Part shown: piece by piece, positions 41,465-50,252 of the stretch
Layout of the letters: every line of letters starts with the position of its first letter
Position numbering within the stretch: position 1 is the stretch's first letter
Origin: an uncultured Collinsella sp.
Lineage (GTDB): Bacteria; Actinomycetota; Coriobacteriia; Coriobacteriales; Coriobacteriaceae
Reading direction: 5' to 3'
DNA: 59,760 nt
NCBI GenBank assembly: GCA_902491345.1
Contig: CABUHI010000011.1
Location: 1-59,760 of the forward strand
The notes under the pieces: model-generated
Database searches by the model: none
Told to the model about the DNA's origin: nothing
Seen by the model: only the letters and a program-made list of their open reading frames with translations
Translations under genes and position numbers: made by a program

Positions 41465-42451
41465 TTAGCGCTGCGGCTCTGCGGCGCGCACCTGCTCGAT
41501 GACCTTTTCCATCGTGGTGTCGATGCGGTCTTTTTTGAGCTCGCATTCCCAGATGGTTATGGGCGTCCAGCCCATTTGAGTGAGTGCTGCCACGGCAGCG
41601 CGGTCGCGCTCGACGTTGCGACGGAACTTTGCCTCCCAAAATTCAACATTGCGCTTGGGCTGGCTAGGGTTGCACTTGGGGCAGCGGTGCCAAAAGCAGC
41701 CGTTGACGAAGATGGCGATTTTGCGCCCGGGGAAGGCGATATCGGGTTTGCCGGGAACCTTCCATTCCAAACGATAGCCCGTGAGGCCCGCGGCGCGCAG
41801 GCGCTGGCGAACGAGCAGCTCGGGCTTGGTGTTCGCACGCTTGTTGCCCTTCATGGACTTTTTTATAGCGGCGCGACGGCGCACGAGTTCACGCTCGTCG
41901 GCGGAAAGGTCCGAGGTGTCGATGCCGTCGAGCAGGCCGGGCTTGGGGCGCTTTTTGCTGCGGCGCTTGGCTTTGCGCTTGGGTTTGGTAACGGGCTCGT
42001 CGGCTGTGGTGGACTCGGTGTCGTTGGCGGCGTTAGCCTCAAGCCGATCTTCCTTCAGCTCAATCAGGGCATCGATAAGCCCCTTGTCGGCGGGCATCCA
42101 TTCCACCGTGGCAAGCGAGGCGCGCGGAATCCAGCGGATATCGAGCTGTCGGTCATGTTTCTGAGGCTCATCGGATTCATCGGCGAGCGAGCAGTAGTAG
42201 CACTCCATGGAGAGATGAAAATCGGGGTAGTCATACTCAACGGTATAGAAATCGCGCAGGTTGGTAACTTTTACCTGCAGCTCTTCCATGAGCTCGCGGC
42301 GCACGGCGTCTTCGGGTGTCTCGCCGCGCATGAGCTTGCCGCCCGGGAATTCCCAAAGTCCTTGCATGTCGCCGTAGCCGCGCTGCACGGCAAGCAGCTC
42401 ATCGGATCCTTCTTTGCGAATGATCCCAGCGGCAACATGAACAGTCTTCAA
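41465..42451 (-). CDS. MutT/Nudix hydrolase fused to Vsr-type endonuclease
   Basis: About 328 residues. Residues 1-130 are a MutT-like Nudix domain with the box GKLMRGETPEDAVRRELMEE (38-57), so sanitising oxidised nucleoside triphosphates is plausible. A basic linker (PKRKAKRRSKKRPKPG) leads to a Vsr-like domain from about residue 190: KSMKGNKRANTKPELLVR, then KPDIAFPGRKIAIFVNGCFW and HRCPKC, with the catalytic Asp and His of Vsr T:G mismatch endonucleases. The start is a TTG at 42451 behind AGAGGA, giving MKTVHVAAGIIRK as in other MutTs. No Dcm methylase is adjacent. Confidence 0.88.
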   Translation of the reverse strand: MKTVHVAAGIIRKEGSDELLAVQRGYGDMQGLWEFPGGKLMRGETPEDAVRRELMEELQVKVTNLRDFYTVEYDYPDFHLSMECYYCSLADESDEPQKHDRQLDIRWIPRASLATVEWMPADKGLIDALIELKEDRLEANAANDTESTTADEPVTKPKRKAKRRSKKRPKPGLLDGIDTSDLSADERELVRRRAAIKKSMKGNKRANTKPELLVRQRLRAAGLTGYRLEWKVPGKPDIAFPGRKIAIFVNGCFWHRCPKCNPSQPKRNVEFWEAKFRRNVERDRAAVAALTQMGWTPITIWECELKKDRIDTTMEKVIEQVRAAEPQR

Positions 42452-42599
42452 CAGGAGTCCTCTCTCAATATCATCACGTGGCAGGCTAGCTACCCCTACC
42501 TTACACAACGGTAAGGCAAGCGTGAGCCATATCGATGGTAGCTGACTCGTCTTCTTGCGACTATAGATGCCGTAGACTAATCGCAAGAAAGGACTCGGT

Positions 42600-43385
42600 A
42601 TGCAAACCACGCACATGGCGACCCCGGTACTGGAGGTCGCGCATCTCGAAAAAGTATATGGAGCGCTGGGCAACGTGACCCGCGCGCTCAACGATGTCAG
42701 CTTTACCGTCAACCGCGGCGAATTCGTCGGCATCATGGGTGCTTCGGGCTCGGGCAAGTCGACGTTGCTCAACTGCGTGTCGACCATCGATAGCGCCACA
42801 AGTGGCACGATCCGCATCAACGGGCAGGACGTAACACGCATGAAGCAGGCTAAGCTTTCGCAGTTCCGCCGCGAAGAGCTCGGCTTTATCTTCCAGGACT
42901 CCAACCTGCTCGATACGCTCACGGCACGCGAGAACATCGCCCTGCCGCTCACCATCGCCCGCACAAACTCGGCAGAGATCTCGACCCGCGTGCAGGATGT
43001 GGCAGCGCGCCTCTCCATCAGTCAGGTGCTCGACAAGTATCCCTACCAGATGTCCGGCGGTCAGCAGCAGCGCGTTGCCGCGGCCCGCGCGCTCGTCACC
43101 GACCCCACCATGATCATGGCCGACGAGCCCACCGGCGCCCTCGATTCCAAGAGTGCCCGCCTGCTGCTCGAGAGCCTGGAGGCCCTCAATCGCCGCCTGC
43201 GCGCCACGGTGCTCATGGTCACGCACGACAGCTTTGCCGCCAGCTACACGAGCCGTGTGCTGTTTATTCGCGATGGCAAGATCTTCACCGAGCTGCGCCG
43301 CGGCGACACCGACCGCCGAGAGTTCTTCGACCGCATTATGGAGGTCGTTGCCATGATGGGCGGTGAGGGCTCCGATGCTCTGTAA
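42600..43385 (+). CDS. ABC transporter ATP-binding protein (BceA/MacB type)
   Basis: A 261-residue ATPase with Walker A GASGSGKST, Q-loop FIFQDSNLLD, signature MSGGQQQRVAAARAL, Walker B IMADEPTGALD and H-loop VTHD. GAAAGGACTCG precedes the ATG. It overlaps the start of the permease gene. Proteins of this type with a BceB permease export or sense antimicrobial peptides; no BceRS two-component system is adjacent, so the role is inferred. Confidence 0.92.
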   Translation: MQTTHMATPVLEVAHLEKVYGALGNVTRALNDVSFTVNRGEFVGIMGASGSGKSTLLNCVSTIDSATSGTIRINGQDVTRMKQAKLSQFRREELGFIFQDSNLLDTLTARENIALPLTIARTNSAEISTRVQDVAARLSISQVLDKYPYQMSGGQQQRVAAARALVTDPTMIMADEPTGALDSKSARLLLESLEALNRRLRATVLMVTHDSFAASYTSRVLFIRDGKIFTELRRGDTDRREFFDRIMEVVAMMGGEGSDAL

Positions 43386-45612
43386 ACTCGCTTGGGGCAA
43401 CGTCCGCCGTGCCGGCCGCGACTACCTCGTCTACCTTTTGACGCTCACCCTGGGCGTCACGGTCTTCTATGCCTTTAACACCATCTCGATGCAGGTCGAC
43501 ATCGCCGGAATCGATGAAGAGGTCTTGGCGCAGGTTATGGGCAGCATACTCGGCGACCTGACGTACTTTTTGGCCGGTGTCATGGCCTTTTTGATGGTGT
43601 ACGCCAATAACTTCATCATGAAACGCCGCAAGAAGGAGTTTGGCCTGTACCAGGTGCTCGGCATGGGGCGCGGGCGCGTCGCCACGATCATGGCGCTCGA
43701 GACGGTGATTGTCTCGGTGGTGGCCTTTGTCGCCGGCATTGTGCTGGGTGTGGGACTCTCCCAGCTCATGACGTTCTTTACGGCCTCGCTCTTTAAGACA
43801 CAGATCGCCAATTTCCACTTCTTTTTCTCGATGCATGCGTTCAATCTGAGCCTTGCCTGCATGCTCGTAATGTTTGTGCTCACGCTACTGCTGAACCTTC
43901 GCGCCGTGCGTCGTACCAAACTCATCGAGCTTATGGGTGCCGAGCGCCGCAACGAGAGCATCAAGACACGCAACCCCTGGATCGCGATTGCCATCTTTGC
44001 CGTGGGCGTGGTGGTTGTGGGCGTGGCCTATTACCGTCTGCTACGTGATGGGTTCCCGCTAACCGCGACGGACAGCAAGCTGCAAGAGGCCATGAACCAG
44101 TTTGGTATTACGACCGCTATGGTTACAGTTGGCACCTTTGCCCTGTTTTGGGGACTCTCGGGCATGCTCATCAAGCTGCTGCAGAGCCTGCGCGGCGTGT
44201 ATTGGCGCGGCCTCAACATGTTTACCGTGCGCCAGCTTGCGGCCAAGGTCAACACGGTGTGCTTTTCGATGGGCGTCATCGCGATGCTCCTGTTTTTGGC
44301 CATCACCTCGGTGACGTGCGGTATGTCGATTGCCAATGTGATGAACGAAAACCTGGAGCGCTATAACCCTGTTGACGTGTCACAGACGTATGTCTATTAC
44401 ACGCCCGATACGCTCGACTACTACAAAGAGTATGTCAATCCGTCTGAGGCCGATCGCATGGTGCTGGCCGATGCAACGGTCGATTTGTACGCTGCATGGC
44501 ATGGCGATCGTAAAGATCCCGATAACGTTGCAGACGGTATTAAGGGCAAGTCGGCGGACAACAACGACGAGACCGGCAAAAAGGTCAATATCGCCGATGT
44601 TGCCGGTGAGCATGTGCAGATCGATTCGTATCTGAGTTACCCGCTTGGCGGCTCGGGCCCCTCGGTGGTGGCGGGTGAGATGTGCAAGGCCATGGGCGAA
44701 AAGCTTCCCAAGGCGCTCGAGGGAAGCAACGCCGATGCGATGGGTCTGTATGTGACGCCGGCGAGCCAGTACAACAAACTGCGCCAGATGATGGGCGAGG
44801 AGCCGGTGAGCATTGGCCGGGACCAGTACTTGCTCACGTGTGATATGGGCGGTGAGCTGGGCGACCTGTACACCAAATACATGGCCGGCGGCTATACCCT
44901 CACCTTGGGCGGGCATGAGCTCAAGCCCGCAACCGATAAGTCGGACGAGGACACGGCGGCCATCGCCAACTCGGCGATGGGCAGCAATCCCGGTACCGTG
45001 GTCGTAGCCGATGAGCTGCTGTCCCAGCTTAATCTGCAGCCGTATTCCAGTAATCTGCTCGTTAACTACAAGCAGGGGATGGATGTGACCAAGGCAGACG
45101 AGAGCATTAAATACACCATGCTCGACATTCTGCTCGTTGACGGCAAGGAGCCGGGGGGATGGGGAGTCTTCATCACGCGTTCCGAGATGTACACGCAAGC
45201 AGCGCAGATGAACGGCATGATTAGCTATCTAGCCATCTACATTGGCTTTGTGCTGGTCGTTGCATGTGCGGCGATTCTGTCGATTCAGCAACTCTCCAAC
45301 GTGGCCGACGGCAGCCGCAGCTATCGTGTGCTGGCACAGATTGGCTGCGACGACCGCCAGATTCGCCATTCGGTGATGGCGCAGCAAGCGGTATTCTTCC
45401 TGTTCCCGCTGGCAGTGGGCTTGGCGCACTCCTTTGTGGCACTTAAGGTGATCATCGAGATCGTGAGCATATTCGGAAATATGAGCATCGGCGGCACCGT
45501 GGGACTCACCTGTGCAATCTTCCTGGCAGCATACGGTGGCTACTTCCTGGTGACCTACCTCATGAGCACCGGCATGGTACAAGCTGCCATCGCCACCCGC
45601 TGCAGCGAGTAA
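43375..45612 (+). CDS. ABC transporter permease, BceB/FtsX type
   Basis: A 745-residue membrane protein. The N-terminal helix begins after MLCKLAWGNVRRAGRDYLVY; hydrophobic segments cluster at the N-terminal 310 residues, then a large extracytoplasmic domain of about 300 residues (roughly 325-620), then about three or four C-terminal helices with an FtsX core. I start at Met 43375, which overlaps the ATPase gene by 11 bases. Together they form one exporter. Confidence 0.9.
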   Translation: MLCKLAWGNVRRAGRDYLVYLLTLTLGVTVFYAFNTISMQVDIAGIDEEVLAQVMGSILGDLTYFLAGVMAFLMVYANNFIMKRRKKEFGLYQVLGMGRGRVATIMALETVIVSVVAFVAGIVLGVGLSQLMTFFTASLFKTQIANFHFFFSMHAFNLSLACMLVMFVLTLLLNLRAVRRTKLIELMGAERRNESIKTRNPWIAIAIFAVGVVVVGVAYYRLLRDGFPLTATDSKLQEAMNQFGITTAMVTVGTFALFWGLSGMLIKLLQSLRGVYWRGLNMFTVRQLAAKVNTVCFSMGVIAMLLFLAITSVTCGMSIANVMNENLERYNPVDVSQTYVYYTPDTLDYYKEYVNPSEADRMVLADATVDLYAAWHGDRKDPDNVADGIKGKSADNNDETGKKVNIADVAGEHVQIDSYLSYPLGGSGPSVVAGEMCKAMGEKLPKALEGSNADAMGLYVTPASQYNKLRQMMGEEPVSIGRDQYLLTCDMGGELGDLYTKYMAGGYTLTLGGHELKPATDKSDEDTAAIANSAMGSNPGTVVVADELLSQLNLQPYSSNLLVNYKQGMDVTKADESIKYTMLDILLVDGKEPGGWGVFITRSEMYTQAAQMNGMISYLAIYIGFVLVVACAAILSIQQLSNVADGSRSYRVLAQIGCDDRQIRHSVMAQQAVFFLFPLAVGLAHSFVALKVIIEIVSIFGNMSIGGTVGLTCAIFLAAYGGYFLVTYLMSTGMVQAAIATRCSE

Positions 45613-45650
45613 CAAGCGGGCAAAACCGTCGCAAAATTAGAGGCGTATGA

Positions 45651-45688
45651 CCGCCGCGAAGGGACCAGGGGCCCTTTCGCGGCGGTTT
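45651..45688 (+). terminator. intrinsic terminator after the ABC permease
   Basis: CCGCCGCGAAGGG pairs with CCCTTTCGCGGCGG, followed by TTTTTG. The same hairpin heads the repeat copied at 59586. Confidence 0.85.
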
Positions 45689-45713
45689 TTGCCAATCTGG
45701 TGCGTCTCAGATA

Positions 45714-45834
45714 CAAGTGAGTAGACTTTTTTGAACCTGCCGAGCACATCGCGGCAAGTGCTCAATAAAATCGCAGGTCAGGGCTGTGGCGTTTTGAGGT
45801 GTGCTCGGCATCCCGCCAAAAGCCTACTCACTTG
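45714..45834. mobile_element. 121-bp MITE-like element
   Basis: CAAGTGAGTAG (45714-45724) is mirrored by CTACTCACTTG (45824-45834). TGCCGAGCACA (45738-45748) is mirrored by TGTGCTCGGCA (45800-45810), with equal 13-base gaps on both sides. No coding capacity. Its left half and the terminator before it recur near 59586-59712. Confidence 0.75.
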
Positions 45835-45847
45835 GTTTTACTGCTAG

Positions 45848-45889
45848 AAAACCGCCGCGAGGGAAAGTAGCTCCCTCGCGGCGGTTTTT
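45848..45889. terminator. bidirectional intrinsic terminator
   Basis: AAAACCGCCGCGAGGGA pairs with TCCCTCGCGGCGGTTTT, with T-runs on both strands. Confidence 0.85.
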
Positions 45890-45902
45890 GGCGTTTGCCC
45901 AG

Positions 45903-45943
45903 ATAAAACCTGCCAAAATAAACCTGTCCCTTTTTGGCAGGTT
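45903..45943 (-). terminator. terminator overlapping the end of the LuxR gene
   Basis: AACCTGCCAAAA and TTTTGGCAGGTT pair perfectly (12 bp), followed by TTTAT on the minus strand. The hairpin covers the stop codon of the LuxR gene. Confidence 0.6.
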
Positions 45944-46907
45944 ATCGCTTCCAAAAGTGGAGGATGAGCGTCGTGCGGTTTTGCTGTTCGGTTTTGACCA
46001 GGATGTTGTGGATGTGGGTCTTGACGGTGCCCACGGCAAGGAATAGCTCGTCAGCGATCTCTTGGTTCGATTTGCCCAGTACGACCAGACGCATAACTTC
46101 GGTCTCACGGTTGGAGAGCTTGTAGGCGTTGCGATAGAAGGGCATCTGCTCTTCGATGTGTCGATCAAGATCGCTGACGTTCTTTTCCTCGGGCGCCTCC
46201 TGCATGCGGATTGAAAGCACGTGGTAGGAGTAGATGATCAGCAGAATCGCAAAGTAGCAGGCAAAGACGTTTTCGCTAAAGTTGCGCTCGGACAGATATA
46301 GTTGCAGCCAAGAGGGCGCCAGACTCATGGGGACAATCAGAATGTTGTAGAAATCCTCGGCAACGATGCAACCGACCAGAATAGCGCCGATAATCAGGTG
46401 CTTTCGTTGGTTGTTAACGCGTGCCTTCAGCTCGACTTGCGTGCTCTTGCGTGCCGTCCAAAAGATATATAGCCCCACGAAAACAAGGAATACCTGACGC
46501 ATCGTGTAGTAGAGCCATTGATGAATGGGGCCGTAGGGGACAGCGACGATAATCAGCAGCTCGCTCAGCAAGAACGTTGCGACGGGAATGACAAACTGCT
46601 TTTTTGAATGCTTGTCGAGCAAATCCATGGCAATGAGCCAAATAAAAGCCTGCGAAGCGGTCGCCACAAAGGTCCGCAACACAGGCATGGTAATTGAGTA
46701 ATAGTCGCTGGCTGGAAAACTCTGGTTTTGCAGCGTGTATTCAAAAAAGAAAATCTCGGTCATCTCGATGGCATAGCAGATAAATACGCCGCTGCCATAG
46801 ATAAAGAAGCGTCGACGAGACGAGGCATAGGCGGCAAGCGAGAGCACCGCCGTCACAATACAGATCACGAGTATCGCTAGGGTATAGAAGAACATCAGGG
46901 TGTTCAT
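45942..46907 (-). CDS. aguR: membrane-anchored LuxR-family regulator (AguR-like)
   Basis: A 321-residue one-component regulator. The N-terminal 230 residues hold about seven hydrophobic segments (starting FFYTLAILVICIVTAVLSLA). The C-terminus is a LuxR helix-turn-helix: LSNRETEVMRLVVLGKSNQE, then IADELFLAVGTVKTHIHNIL. Membrane LuxR proteins divergent from agmatine-deiminase genes are known as AguR in enterococci, where AguR activates the agu operon in response to agmatine; assignment here rests on architecture and position. It is divergent from the carbamoyltransferase gene 47238. Confidence 0.8.
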   Translation of the reverse strand: MNTLMFFYTLAILVICIVTAVLSLAAYASSRRRFFIYGSGVFICYAIEMTEIFFFEYTLQNQSFPASDYYSITMPVLRTFVATASQAFIWLIAMDLLDKHSKKQFVIPVATFLLSELLIIVAVPYGPIHQWLYYTMRQVFLVFVGLYIFWTARKSTQVELKARVNNQRKHLIIGAILVGCIVAEDFYNILIVPMSLAPSWLQLYLSERNFSENVFACYFAILLIIYSYHVLSIRMQEAPEEKNVSDLDRHIEEQMPFYRNAYKLSNRETEVMRLVVLGKSNQEIADELFLAVGTVKTHIHNILVKTEQQNRTTLILHFWKR

Positions 46908-47045
46908 CTGTCACCGTCCCATCTCATTTATTCTATGGCCGAGCTCTGTATACCTTGTGGGATATAGACGTCTCAACCCTTCGTTTCATTGCGGATTAGG
47001 CGCCGAGATACAGCATAGCCGTATACCGTTCGCGGTTCTAGATGG

Positions 47046-47079
47046 TAAACCCCCTGTAAACTCTTGACCTGCGGGTTTA
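47046..47079. promoter_or_regulatory. candidate LuxR sites in the agu promoter
   Basis: TAAACCCCC (47046), TAAACTC (47057) and the inverse GCGGGTTTA (47071-47079) lie in the 330-base divergent region. TAAACC(T/C)GC also occurs twice before the amidohydrolase gene. Confidence 0.35.
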
Positions 47080-47237
47080 TATTGGTTTAGAGGGGGTGTA
47101 ACTCCATGAACGGTCTTTAATCCCGAATAAACTAGGTAAAAATTGCATACGGGTGAATGATGGTCTTGTCAACACGAGGCGTGATGTTCGAGCGCCTCAT
47201 AGTAATAGTCGGCAAGACCGGCGGAAAGGAAATCGAC

Positions 47238-48311
47238 ATGGCACTGCCTAAGGATTTCATCGACACCAACGACTTCACCAAAGAGCAGATCCTGGCTATC
47301 GAGGATCTTGGTCTGGCAATGAAGAAGGCCATCAAGGTTGACGGTTATTATCCGCACCTGCTCCGCAACAAGAGCCTTGGCATGATCTTCCAGCAGGTCT
47401 CCACCCGCACTCGTCTTTCCTTCGAGACCGCTATGACCGACCTCGGCGGCCATGCTCAGTTCTATGGCCCTGGCACCATCCAGCTCGGCGGTCACGAGTC
47501 CCTGGGCGACACCGCTCGCGTTATGGGCTCGCTGCTCGACATCATGATGGCTCGCGTTGACCGTCACAAGGACGTCGTCGGCCTCGCCGAGGGCTCCGCT
47601 GTGCCCGTCATCAACGGCATGTCCGAGTTCAACCATCCCACGCAGGAGATGGGCGACCTCATGACCATGCTCGAGAACCTCCCCGAGGGCAAGAAGATCG
47701 AGGACTGCACCCTGGCCTTCATCGGCGACGCCACCCAGGTCTGCGTCTCCCTCATGTTCATCGCCTCCAAGGTCGGCATGAAGTTTGTCCAGTTTGGACC
47801 TAAGGGCCACCAGATCCCCGACGGCGGCCTGCACGTTGGCACCGTCGAGGAGCGCGCCGAGTTCGGCAAGCAGATGATGGCCATCGCCGAGGAGAACTGC
47901 AAGGTCTCCGGCGGCTCTGTCGTCATCTCCGACGACATCGAGTGCATCAAGGGCGCCGACTTCATCTACACCGACGTGTGGTATGGCCTGTACGACGAGG
48001 AGGTCTCGGGCGAGAACTACATGGACGTGTTCTATCCCAAGTATCAGGTCACCATGGACATGATGAACTTTGCCGGCCCCAACTCCAAGTTCATGCACTG
48101 CCTGCCGGCCACCCGCAACGAGGAGGTCGTCGACGAAGTCATGGACGATCCCGAGCGCTCCCTGTGCTGGGTCGAGGCCGAGAACCGCAAGCACTCCATC
48201 CGTGCTCTCCTTGCCGCCCTGGGCAAGCGCACCCCGCTCAACGACGAGGGTGTCGAGTACTCCGCCAAGGCTGAGCTCCACGCCGCTCTCGAGGCTCTCG
48301 AGCAGCTCTAA
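47238..48311 (+). CDS. aguB: putrescine carbamoyltransferase (ornithine carbamoyltransferase family)
   Basis: A 357-residue transcarbamylase. The carbamoyl-phosphate loop is STRTR (55-59), the substrate motif FNHPTQE and the catalytic HCLPA are present. In the agmatine pathway it phosphorolyses N-carbamoylputrescine to putrescine and carbamoyl-P. Assignment over ornithine carbamoyltransferase rests on the agmatine deiminase and antiporter next door. Start 47238 follows GGAAAGGA; the longer in-frame ORF has no ribosome site. First gene of the putative agu operon. Confidence 0.85.
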   Translation: MALPKDFIDTNDFTKEQILAIEDLGLAMKKAIKVDGYYPHLLRNKSLGMIFQQVSTRTRLSFETAMTDLGGHAQFYGPGTIQLGGHESLGDTARVMGSLLDIMMARVDRHKDVVGLAEGSAVPVINGMSEFNHPTQEMGDLMTMLENLPEGKKIEDCTLAFIGDATQVCVSLMFIASKVGMKFVQFGPKGHQIPDGGLHVGTVEERAEFGKQMMAIAEENCKVSGGSVVISDDIECIKGADFIYTDVWYGLYDEEVSGENYMDVFYPKYQVTMDMMNFAGPNSKFMHCLPATRNEEVVDEVMDDPERSLCWVEAENRKHSIRALLAALGKRTPLNDEGVEYSAKAELHAALEALEQL

Positions 48312-48444
48312 GCCTCAAGGCTTCTAAAAGCACGTTTGCGGGCGGCGGATGCTCGTCTCCTGTCGCCCGCTCACCGAGGCCCAAGCAATTGCCTTAATAC
48401 CTTAGGGCCTCGGATCTGTCCAAGACTGAGCGAAGGAGCTCATC

Positions 48445-49884
48445 ATGAGCGACGGAAAGAAAAAGCTTTCCTTCTTGACGGTCATTTCGACCATCATCTG
48501 CGTCGTCTTCGTTTGCGAGGCCGCCGCTCCTGCTGCTGCCATTGGCAACCAGCAGTTCTTCTGGTGGATCTTCCTGATCCTGACCTTCCTGCTTCCCTAC
48601 GGCATGGTTGTCGCCGAGCTCGGTACCACCTATGACGGCGAGGGCGGCATTTACGACTGGGTACGCGATGGCCTGGGCGACAAATGGGGCGCCCGCATCT
48701 CGTACTACTACTGGGTCAACTACCCGCTGTGGATCGCCTCGCTGGCTACCATGTTCCCCGACATTTTGGGCATGGTCTTTGGCGTCGAGTTCAACTTGAT
48801 CGCCAAGATGGGTATCGATCTTGCCTTTGTGTGGATCGTCTACCTCATGGGCCGCTCCAAGGCGGCCGACTCCGAGTGGGTCCTTAACGGTGGCGCCATC
48901 ATCAAGGTCGCCGTTGCCGTTATCGTTGGCGCTTTGGGCATTTGGTATGCCATGGAGAACGGTTTTGCGAACGACATGTCCGCTGCCACCTTCCTGCCCG
49001 AGCTCACCAACACCAACGCTCTCGGCTACCTGTCGATCATCATCTTTAACTTCATGGGCTTCGAGGTCATCTGCACCATGACCGACGACATGGCCGATCC
49101 CGCTCGCGATATCCCCAAGGCTATCATCGTCGGTGGCCTGTCCATCGCCGTGATCTACCTGTTCGCTGGCTTTGGCATCGGCGCCGCCGTGCCGGCCGAC
49201 TCCATCGATCCCGACTACGGCATGATCGTCGCAGTCCAGACCATGGTGGGCGACTCCATGATCTTTAAGGTCATCTGCATCGCCTTCCTGATCACCCTGT
49301 TCGCCAATATGGCCGCTTGGTCCTTCGGCGTTAACTCCGTTGCTCGCTACGCTGCCGAGCACGGCAACATGCCCAAGGTCTTCGCCTCGATGATCTCGGA
49401 TGACGACATGCCCAACGGCGCCAACCTGGTCAACGCTGTCGTTGCCTCCCTGGTGCTGTGCCTGCAGCTCGTTCCCATCGACGCCATCTCCAACGGTGTC
49501 TTCTGGATGCTCTTTGGCACCTCTGTCGTCTTCCTGCTGTTGACCTACATCCCGATGTTCCCGGCGTTCCTCAACCTTCGTAAGAACGACCCCAACCGTG
49601 AGCGCATCTTCACGTTCCCGTTTAAGGGCGCCATGATGAAGGTCATGCTGGCCATCCCCTGCATCGAGCTGGTTCTTGCCATCGTTGCCACGCTGATCCC
49701 GTTCTCCGCTGCTGAAATTGGCGACAAGGTCCCGATGATCGTTATCTTCATCGTGCTCGTGCTCATCGGCGAGGTCGTCCGCGTCGTCAGCGCTAAGGGC
49801 CGCGAGACCGAGTACAAGGGTCTGACCCCTGAGCTCGCAGCCCAGCGTCTCGCTGAGGAGGCCGCCGAGGCCGAGGAGAACTAG
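48445..49884 (+). CDS. aguD: APC-family antiporter, probable agmatine/putrescine exchanger
   Basis: A 479-residue amino acid-polyamine-organocation permease with about 12 membrane segments. The first segment carries CEAAAPAAAIGNQQFFWW, corresponding to the substrate-binding unwound helix. Motifs GMVVAELGTTYDGEGGIYDW and FNFMGFEV are APC landmarks. The C-terminal tail is Ala/Glu-rich. GAAGGAGC precedes the ATG. It lies 133 bases after the carbamoyltransferase. Exchange of agmatine for putrescine is inferred from context. Confidence 0.86.
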   Translation: MSDGKKKLSFLTVISTIICVVFVCEAAAPAAAIGNQQFFWWIFLILTFLLPYGMVVAELGTTYDGEGGIYDWVRDGLGDKWGARISYYYWVNYPLWIASLATMFPDILGMVFGVEFNLIAKMGIDLAFVWIVYLMGRSKAADSEWVLNGGAIIKVAVAVIVGALGIWYAMENGFANDMSAATFLPELTNTNALGYLSIIIFNFMGFEVICTMTDDMADPARDIPKAIIVGGLSIAVIYLFAGFGIGAAVPADSIDPDYGMIVAVQTMVGDSMIFKVICIAFLITLFANMAAWSFGVNSVARYAAEHGNMPKVFASMISDDDMPNGANLVNAVVASLVLCLQLVPIDAISNGVFWMLFGTSVVFLLLTYIPMFPAFLNLRKNDPNRERIFTFPFKGAMMKVMLAIPCIELVLAIVATLIPFSAAEIGDKVPMIVIFIVLVLIGEVVRVVSAKGRETEYKGLTPELAAQRLAEEAAEAEEN

Positions 49885-50223
49885 AGCACCCGGTTCTGGG
49901 GCTCCAACCCTCCTCGTGTACCAACGCGCGCTTCGTCGGGCTTGTCGCTCCCGACTCCGGGCACTCTAGCCTCTTCGGAGGCGTGTCCAAGCGACAGGTT
50001 TGCTAACCATTCCCCCGGGGTGGGTGTGAGCGATAGCTCCGGTAACCACCGCCCACCCCAATCTCTCTTCCGTATCCTTCGTGCGTTTTGTCTCCGCGCA
50101 CTTGGTTACGTCGTCGCTTGCCGGTGCGATTCCGTGAAAACCGGCACCGGGCGCCCCGACCTTTGCCGGGGAACGGGCGCCTACCATCTCTTGGTTTTAG
50201 GCTGCGGGTAACCCGCCCGCAGC
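49881..50223 (+). promoter_or_regulatory. structured leader/intergenic region before agmatine deiminase
   Basis: A 368-base gap with five or more stems: CTAGAGCACCCGG with CCGGGCACTCTAG (two mismatches, 49881-49969); a compact three-way junction 50017-50059 (GGGGTGGG/CCCACCCC enclosing GAGC-GATA-GCTC and CGGT-AACC-ACCG); mutually exclusive helices GCCGGT/ACCGGC and CCGGTGC/GCACCGG (50120-50150); GGCGCCC/GGGCGCC (50150-50181); and GCTGCGGG/CCCGCAGC (50201-50223) 17 bases before the ribosome site. It matches no riboswitch class I know. Confidence 0.5.
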
Positions 50224-50252
50224 AAGCGATCGTTCGATTTGGAGGAAATCTT

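Noticed and set aside
50003..50252. ORFs within the aguA leader, including an N-terminal extension of aguA
   Set aside because: The extension is Arg/Pro-rich without similarity to agmatine deiminases, while GGAGGAAA directly precedes the ATG at 50253.
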